From NCBI RefSeq assembly GCF_014905175.1, contig NC_057790.1:11000469-11064468 (forward strand): a stretch of 64,000 bases of DNA, written 5' to 3'. This DNA comes from Aphidius gifuensis (Eukaryota > Arthropoda > Insecta > Hymenoptera > Braconidae). Shown here piece after piece: positions 57,594 through 64,000 of the stretch; position 1 is the stretch's first letter; every line of letters starts with the position of its first letter. The notes below the pieces were generated by a model that was not told the DNA's origin, ran no database searches, and saw nothing but the letters and a program-made list of their open reading frames with translations. Position numbers and translations under genes: made by a program.

Positions 57594-59619
57594 CACTGTG
57601 AAAATTTTTGGTTATAAATAAATGGAATTGTTCTTAATTTTAGAAGAAAACTTCTTGGCAAAAAATGGTTTGAAATAAAAAAAAAATTATTTATTTTAAA
57701 TAAAAAATGGTTTGTTTAGAGATACAAAAAATTCTTGTTTTAAATAACAAATTGTTTATAATATTCAGATAGAGTCTTGTTAAAAACGATAAGTGGTTTG
57801 CGTCAAGAAGAAAAACTTCTAAACGCAATCCCCACTACTCCTTGACAGAAGCACTATTATGATTATTATATTCCATAAGTTTCTCGTTTCAAACGGCAGG
57901 GGATTTTTTCGCCGAAAACTTCTAAAGTTATGCCACATGACGTTTGAAGTAAACGTTAGTTTGTAAAAAGACAATTGTCATTTGTTTAAAACGATATACT
58001 GTTTGTTTAAAACGATATACTGTTTGTTTCAAATGACAGATGACTCAATAAAAACAATAAAAGTAATGAATTAAGAAAAATTAAATTTTGTTATAAACAA
58101 AAGGGTTTTGATGGAATCAATGTTTAGTTTGATACAAACGGTGTTTCTTTTAATCAAAACTAATATTCTGTTGAAAAAAAATTAAAAATTTAATTTTTTT
58201 TATGTTGAATTATTTATATTGTTAAACTTATCCATTGAATTTTTTTTCCTAAACTAAACTACCTAAATAGGGATCGAACCGAGTGTATTCCTTGGGGCGG
58301 GAAACAAAAATGTTATCCGATTTACGAAAAATCGAATGTAAAATACAAATTTTAATTCTGTCAAATAGAATTTTGAAATTGCCGGAAATAATAATTTTTT
58401 TTTTGAATAACAATTCAATTAATTAATTCCAAATTGATTGGTTATATGTAGTTAAAAAATTATATATATGTGTGATCGTCAGCTTCTTCTCTCGCGGACG
58501 CCTATATGCTCATATTGTTGCAGCCGGACCCCTCACCGTTTATGAATAATAATTTTTTGAACAATAACTCTAATTAATTAATTCCAAATTGATTAATTAT
58601 ATAAAAAAATTTATTATATAAAATTATTATTTAATATAAAGGATAATTTAATTTAGTTTTAGGTTGAAAAGAAAAAAAGTTGATATAAAAAAAAAAAAAA
58701 TAATGAAAACAAAAAAAATAAATTAAATACAATAAATTTTTAACTACATATAACCAATCAGTTTGGAACTAATTAATTCAATTGTTATTCAAAAAAAAAA
58801 TTATTATTATTTCCGGCAATTTCAAAATTCTCTATGTGACAGGGTAAAATTTGTATTTTAAATTAGATCTCGCGGTCAATCGGATAACGCGCTCGCCTCC
58901 CGCCCCAAAGGATCTCGGTTCGATCCCTGTTTAGGTAGTTTAGTTTAGGAAAAAAAAAAAAAAAAAAAATTCAATCTTACAGTTGGATAAAGTTAATAAC
59001 AATATAAATAATTCAACATAAAAAAAAAATTAAATTTTTAATTTTTTTTTTTTTTCACATTTCCAACAGAATATTAGTTTTATTAAAACACCGTTTTAGC
59101 CAAACCAAACATTGATTCCATCAAAAACCCTTTTTGTTTATAACAAAATTTAATTTTTCTTAATTCATTACTTTTATTGTTTTTATTGAGTCATCTGTCA
59201 TTTGAAACAAACAGTATATCGTTTTAAACAAACAGTATATCGTTTTAAACAAATGACAATTGTCTTTTTACAAACAGCCAACGTTTACGTCAAACGTCAT
59301 GTGGCATAACTTTAGAAGTTTTCGGCTTGAAAATCACACCGTTTTGAAACGAACCTTATGGAATATAATAATCATAATAGTGCTTCTGTCAAGGAGTAGT
59401 GGGGATTGCGTTTAGAAGTTTTTCTTCTTGACGCAAACCACTTATCGTTTTTAACAAGACTCTATCTAAATATTATAAACAATTTGTTATTTAAAACAAG
59501 AATTTTTTGTATCTCTAAACAAACCATTTTTTATTTAAAATAAATAATTTTTTTTTTATTTCAAACTATTTTTTGCCAAGAAGTTTTCTTCTAAAATTCT
59601 GAAGAAATTTTTCACAGTG
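57594..59619. mobile_element. 2.0-kb fold-back element with about 0.9-kb arms
   Basis: Ends CACTGTGAAAATTT and AAATTTTTCACAGTG. The arms 57594-58475 and 58745-59619 are imperfect reverse complements over nearly their whole length (for example TTGTCATTTGTTTAAAACGA near 57975 mirrors TCGTTTTAAACAAATGACAA near 59240). They keep an Arg-tRNA-like module in each arm. The spacer 58480-58740 is unrelated AT-rich DNA. No ORF of note. Confidence 0.9.
58866..58938 (+). other. tRNA-like sequence in the fold-back right arm
   Basis: A-box-like CGGTCAATCGGATAACGCG, then GCTCGCCTCCCGCCCC, then B-box-like TCGGTTCGATCCCTG. The pattern resembles arginine tRNAs, but acceptor pairing is poor. A diverged copy lies inversely at 58266-58325 in the left arm. 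Confidence 0.5.
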
Positions 59620-60124
59620 GATTGTTCTGAAATAATGAAATTGTCATTTATTTCAAATCATAAAAGTATATAATAAATGGTTTATTTTTTAGTTTTCGGC
59701 TGCCTCAAACTTATGATTAAGTTTGAGTTCCAACGGGAATTTGAACCTGGAACTTTCTGAATTACCTAATTACTAAAAATTTGAAACCTATTCCTCAACA
59801 CGTGAGATCGACCCGAGTAGAAATTCAGTTCAGGATATGATCAAAACTTGATCAGGCAACTTGATCTCAGATCAAGTTTTGATCAGACAACTTGATCAAG
59901 AATTGATCAAAACGTAACGCAAAAATGGATCAAGACTTGATCAAGATTTTTGATCAAAAAGTGATCAAGAAACATTATCAAAAAATGATAAAAAAAAATT
60001 ATTTATCAAATCACTTTTTTTTTCTTTTTTTTTAATCAGCTAATTACTTATTATTTCTGGGATAGCGTTAGAGATAGATGTGCTGAAATAAAAGACAAAG
60101 AATATAATTAAGTAAATTTGCCCA

Positions 60125-60200
60125 ACTAGAGGGGATCGAACCTACGAACAACGGATTACTATTCTAAACGCACGCTTTAGCCCGCTCAGCTACCGGACAA
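60125..60200 (-). other. tRNA-like sequence, class II-like
   Basis: Minus strand: GTCCGGTAGCTGAGCGGGCT then AAAGCGTGCG and B-box AGGTTCGATCCCCTC. A and B boxes are well formed. Acceptor pairing is only partial, so a working gene is not claimed. Confidence 0.55.
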
Positions 60201-60746
60201 TCGATGCAATGTATAGTTTTTTAATCCTCATATTTTACATCCACTCACAAGAGGCAAAAAGAAAATGATAGATTCAGAGGAAGATTAATAATCGGAAAAA
60301 AAATAATTGTGCAATATAATAATTATTCCTAAATAATTATTTTTGAATATATATTTTAATCAATAAAATACGAAATAATTTTTTTGTATTAATTATTTGT
60401 TAATTCGTAATAAAAAATTATGGATACATATTGGAATAAATTATTTAATAGAAGAAATATTATACAGAGCTGTCATCAGCTCTACATTTTAAATATGATA
60501 AAACTAAGAAAATGTTGATCATAATTTGACCAGGTTCACTTGATCAAGATGTGATCAAGATACTTGATCCTATCTTGAACAGGAAAAATTGTTTTAAAAA
60601 AATATTTATCTTAAATCATCCAACTTGATGATTTTTTGATCAAGATTTGACCAGACTCACTTGATCAGGATGTGATCAAGACACTTGATCCTATCTTGAA
60701 CAGGAAACTTGTTTTAAAAAAATATTTATCTTGAAAAAAACCAGAA

Positions 60747-60860
60747 ACTTAGAAAAAATAACGAAGTTCCCCCGCCCGGAATCGAACCCGGGTCTTTTGC
60801 TTTCCGGGCAAACGCCTTGACCACTAGACCACAGGGCTTCTCATTTTTTCTAAGTTTCAT
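60747..60860 (-). other. tRNA-like sequence within a hairpin
   Basis: Minus strand: A box TGGTCTAGTGGTCAAGG, anticodon arm TTTGC-CCGGAAA-GCAAA, T arm with GGGTTCGATTCCGGG. Position 33 would be C instead of T, and the acceptor halves mismatch. The module is bracketed by AAACTTAGAAAAAATRA/CATTTTTTCTAAGTTT inverted flanks, so the whole 114 bp can fold as one stem. Probably a tRNA pseudogene carried by the element. Confidence 0.6.
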
Positions 60861-60954
60861 CAAGTTAACTCCGACGTCCTTCTATGCGTCAATTCATTTT
60901 TTGAAACTTGATCATTTTTTGATCAAGATTTGACCAGACTCACTTGATCAGGAC

Positions 60955-62119
60955 GTGCCAGTTTTTTATCAGAATCAACAAAATGCTTGGATGAGTAAGG
61001 AAATATTCGAGGAATGGTTTACCAATGAGTTTGTGCCACGTGTAGAGAGGTTTTTAGAATCTAAAAATCTTCCTCTTATTGCAGTGCTATTCATAGACAA
61101 TTGTAAAGCACATAAATTTTTAAAAATTGGCAATATTGAGGTAGCATTTTTTCCACCAAATGTTACTTCTCTTATTCAACCTCTTGACCAAGGAATTCTT
61201 CAGGCTTTAAAATTAAATTATCAATATTTATTGGCGACTTCTATATTAACATGTCAAAGACAAAATATTTTATTGATTGACCATTTGAAGACAATTGATA
61301 TTAAACAAGCTATTGAATGGATCGCTGCAGCATGGGAAAAATTGGAACCAAAAACAATTTATAAGTGCTAGAAAGCGCTTTGGCCAGTTGAAAAATGTGA
61401 TGCTGAAACTCAGACTGACAACAATTTGTTATGCTCTGATCTCTGCCTTTTAGATGCATCAGCTTTTGAAGTTGCAAATGACGTTAAACTTCAGAATAAT
61501 AATCATTTGATTGATTTATTGCAACTGGTCAAACAGATTGACGGATATGAAGAACTTGACAAGGACACTTTGTTGAATTGGATAAACAAAGTGGAACCAG
61601 GCAAATTCTTTTATGTTACAAGGGCAGTGGGAATAATGTGTGAATTTCCAAAGCGTAAGAGGGGTAGTGCGCTTTTTGGAAATTCACACATTATTACCAC
61701 TGTTCCTAGTAACATAAAATATAGTTCGTTACATGTGCCCAATCAGAGAGCACACTCTCTGAGTGGGCACTTGTAACGGAATATACTATTTTCTTTTTCT
61801 TTTTCTTTTCTTTTTTTTTATTATTGTTTATTTTTAATAGATTATGTACATAATTAGTTAGTCAAGAAGAGTGGTCAAATGACAAAATCATCGAGCAAGT
61901 GCAAAATACAACTTCAGGTAGAGGATTTATAAATAATATTTTTTTTTTAAATATCCATTGATTATTTAAGCTATTTCAACATGTGAACTAATAATAATTT
62001 AATTTGTTTTATCTGATTTTAGAGCAAGCTTTACAAGAAAGTAATTTTGAAGAGGATGGTGAAGATTTTTTATCAAATTTTTTATCGACATCGTACGATA
62101 CTTTATACGGAAAAGAATA
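60955..62119 (+). pseudogene. Tigger-type DDE transposase, 5'-truncated
   Basis: Frames read NAWMSKEIFEEWFTNEFVPR, LIAVLFIDNCKAHKFLKIGN (second catalytic Asp), VAFFPPNVTSLIQPLDQGIL (third Asp) and IKQAIEWIAAAWEKLEPKTI. A stop at 61369 interrupts before KALWPVEKCDAETQTD. The C-terminal part continues to about 61640, where a short inverted repeat (GTGTGAATTTCCAAAGCG/GGAAATTCACAC) intrudes, and a last exon (62023-62119) encodes QESNFEEDGEDFLSNFLSTS. The N-terminal DNA-binding half and first Asp are absent because the upstream side is the CCCGAGTAGAAA element. Not functional as written. Different subfamily from the transposase at 38223-40420. Confidence 0.85.
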
Positions 62120-62640
62120 AATACTCATTATTTATTCTCTCATATTTATTCTTTTCCATACAAATTATTATAATTAATTATAATTATTTTATCTAAATAA
62201 ATAAATAAATAAAAAATAAATAATAATAAATTAATCAATCATATAGTACATGTCATTTGTTCTTTTGATTTTTATTTTTCACCTCTTTGACAAATGACTT
62301 TATTGGGAACGTGAGTTTAGAATTATTTCAGCTTGACGTATGACACAGAGGTGGGGGAACCTTCGAGCACGAAATAGGGAAAGCGGTCTTATTGCGTGCG
62401 GCTTTATTGAGAACTTGTACTGTATATAGATAGATATATATAGATTTTTCACTTAGCTGGTAGATATTTTATTTTTCTTAGCTATATTTTTTACTCAGCT
62501 GTAATTGTAGCCAAACAATCACTATCTACCTTATATTACCAGCCAAATCTTTGACTTAGTCGGTAGATTTTTTCGTCAAAATTTTTTTTTTAGGGAATTT
62601 TAATTTCCTATTGTTTTCGCTTTTCTTCTGGACCCCCCCC
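62120..62640. other. Non-coding AT-rich spacer
   Basis: Simple AT-rich sequence, a short inverted ATTTATTCTTTTCC/GGAAAAGAATAAAT pair near 62108-62158, and TTAGCTGGTAGATA-type repeats near 62455-62570. A nine-base C run follows at 62634. No gene seen. Confidence 0.4.
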
Positions 62641-62659
62641 CCCTCAACCATGGTAGACG

Positions 62660-63000
62660 CCCCCCTAAAAAATTTTCTAAGTCCCTCAATCTCAATACGA
62701 TAGATATGGAAAATATCAGTAAATATAAAAGGAAATATAGAAAAATCAATGAATATAAAAAAAAAATCGATAAATATGGGAAAATATCAGTAAATATGGA
62801 GGAAAAATCAGTGAATACAAAGAAAAATACGATAATTATAGGGAAATATCAGGAAAATATCAGTAAATATAAAAAATTTTCTAAGTCCCTTAATCTCAAT
62901 ACGATAAATATGGGAAATATCAGTAAATATAATGAAAAATATAGAAAAATCACTGAATATAAAGATAAAAACGATAAATATTGGAAAATACCATCAAAAT
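62660..63000. repeat. Direct repeat of about 207 bp with internal ATATCAGTAAATAT units
   Basis: AAATTTTCTAAGTCCCTCAA at 62668 recurs as AAATTTTCTAAGTCCCTTAA at 62875. Each copy is followed by irregular repeats of GAAAATATCAGTAAATAT and GATAAATATGG. The open frame over it is an artefact of the A-rich repeats. Confidence 0.8.
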
Positions 63001-64000
63001 AAAAATTCTTAATTTTTATATACAAAAGTGACTCATTTTTCCCTTTTTTAATAAACAAAAGAGGTGAAATAAAAAAAAAATATGAATAAAAAAAATTAGG
63101 CAGGTTTTTCAAAATTACAAAATCAAATTTATAAACTATCGTAAGAAAACCGCCTTATTTTTTTTATTCATATTTTTTTTTTATTATATAATTTTTTATA
63201 TAATTTTTTATTATATAATAAAATTGAATTCGACAATTCCATAAATAAATATTTGACATTGACAGGCTAAAATCATGTGTAAACAAAACACAACAAAATG
63301 AGTAAGAACAGAAAATTCAAAAAGTTAAAAGAAAGTGATTCCGGACATGAAGATGACCCATTAGAAGGAACAAGCAAAATGAATGAAAATTAAATAAATT
63401 TTAGTTGTAACAATAATCATTGTAACGATGGAGAATGAAATAACTTTGTAGTCACGAATTTCAATATATTAAAAAAGAAATTAAAATTCGCCCGCAAATC
63501 AGGCAGGTTGCTTCAGCAACTGTCATTTCATTTTGTTTTAATTTTTGTTGTCGTGATTTTTTTTGTCGTGATTTTTTTTATCGTGATTTTATTAAGTTTT
63601 TTTTTAAATCTTTTTTTGTCGTGGAATCAAATTCTCTATTTCAATTCTATGTTGAAATATTCATTACCTAATTTTTCTAAATTGTTAAAAAATTGATTGA
63701 AAATGCTATAACTTCCAGGATAATGAGGATAGAAACATTATATCAGGCTTAATTGAAAGTTCTCAAAAAGCTTTGTTGTAGGGAATGTGGGGTTTTTTTC
63801 GGCCTTGAATAGTTTTTAAGAAAAAAAATCAAATAAAGTTTTTTTTTTTCTTTAAAAACTATTGAAGATGAGAGGAAAAAACCACAATGCGGGCGAGAGA
63901 GTTTTTTGCGACGCAAAATATGAGCCTAATACGAAGTCTCTATTCTTCGTCAGGTTATTCAATATCTAATTTTTTTAGATTTGTTTAAAACCGTTAGAAC
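63001..64000. other. AT-rich end of window with one dispersed-repeat copy
   Basis: The 63845-63945 segment is the uninterrupted copy of the GCGGGCGAGAGAGTTTTTTG repeat and provides the empty site for the element at 41549-42694. Elsewhere T-rich simple sequence (TTTTTTGTCGTGATTTTTTT repeats near 63545-63590). No gene recognised. Confidence 0.5.

Larger units (their letters stand above)
59812..60950. mobile_element. CCCGAGTAGAAA element with TGATCA palindromes, right end missing
   Basis: The left end CCCGAGTAGAAATTCAGTTC matches the family terminus. Subterminal repeats on both sides are TTGATCAAG/CTTGATC words (for example ACTTGATCAAGATTTTTGATC... in short form). Two tRNA-like modules lie inside. 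The sequence passes directly into a transposase fragment at about 60950 without the expected CTACTCGGG end, so it is truncated or recombined. Confidence 0.75.

Noticed and set aside
60747..60860. Functional tRNA gene
   Set aside because: Position 33 is not T, the acceptor halves do not pair and the T stem needs an enlarged loop. Only a tRNA-like module is called.
62706..63002. 98-aa Lys/Tyr-rich frame
   Set aside because: It follows the periodicity of the ATATCAGTAAATAT repeats and has no independent support.

Overview
This window is eukaryotic, strongly AT-rich DNA with introns: donors and acceptors can be placed, and joined exons keep frame over hundreds of codons. The captured host fragments (fatty-acid synthase, DNA polymerase alpha subunit B, mRNA capping enzyme, LARGE-type glycosyltransferase) are animal genes. 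The mix of FLYWCH/MULE genes, Helitron, pogo/Tigger, hAT and small inverted-repeat elements in very AT-rich sequence suggests an insect, perhaps a parasitoid wasp. The lineage is an inference. Nothing looks prokaryotic, and no rRNA, CRISPR array or intact canonical tRNA gene was found.

1-9.6 kb: two divergent multi-exon genes of one family. Each joins an N-terminal FLYWCH zinc finger, a MULE-type transposase core and a C-terminal RING. The left gene (minus, 8 exons, 579 aa) keeps a D-D-E triad. The right gene (plus, 5 exons, 707 aa) keeps the layout but has lost all three acidic residues and carries an acidic linker and two C3HC4 RINGs.

13.0-28.9 kb: a nested structure. Two inverted arms of about 1.49 kb flank a broken fatty-acid synthase fragment. 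The right arm is split by a complete 11.9-kb Helitron on the minus strand (5' TC, 3' hairpin and CTAG, A/T target). The Helitron holds a frameshifted Rep-helicase gene, a zinc-binding gene remnant, an intact five-exon OB-fold (RPA-like) gene, a hAT miniature element with a perfect 8-bp target duplication, and about 3.5 kb of nearly G-free tandem repeats.

29-41 kb: a tandem array of about 205-bp hairpin units, a DNA polymerase alpha subunit B fragment, an LTR retroelement without pol (34.2-37.6 kb), a decayed pogo-type transposon (37.7-40.8 kb) and a J-domain-like exon.

41-57.5 kb: inverted-repeat elements, including one with CCCGAGTGG ends whose empty site is present elsewhere in the window, a tandemly duplicated exon, a capping-enzyme/LARGE chimeric fragment with introns retained, exon remnants and a Cys-rich broken ORF.

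57.5-64 kb: a 2-kb fold-back element, a CCCGAGT-ended element with two tRNA-like modules, a truncated Tigger-type transposase gene and simple repeats.

Three themes recur. Host gene fragments lie next to one inverted-repeat motif (GAAGTGAAACTTCTTT). tRNA-like sequences lie within terminal-inverted-repeat elements. Transposase domains are fused to RING domains.
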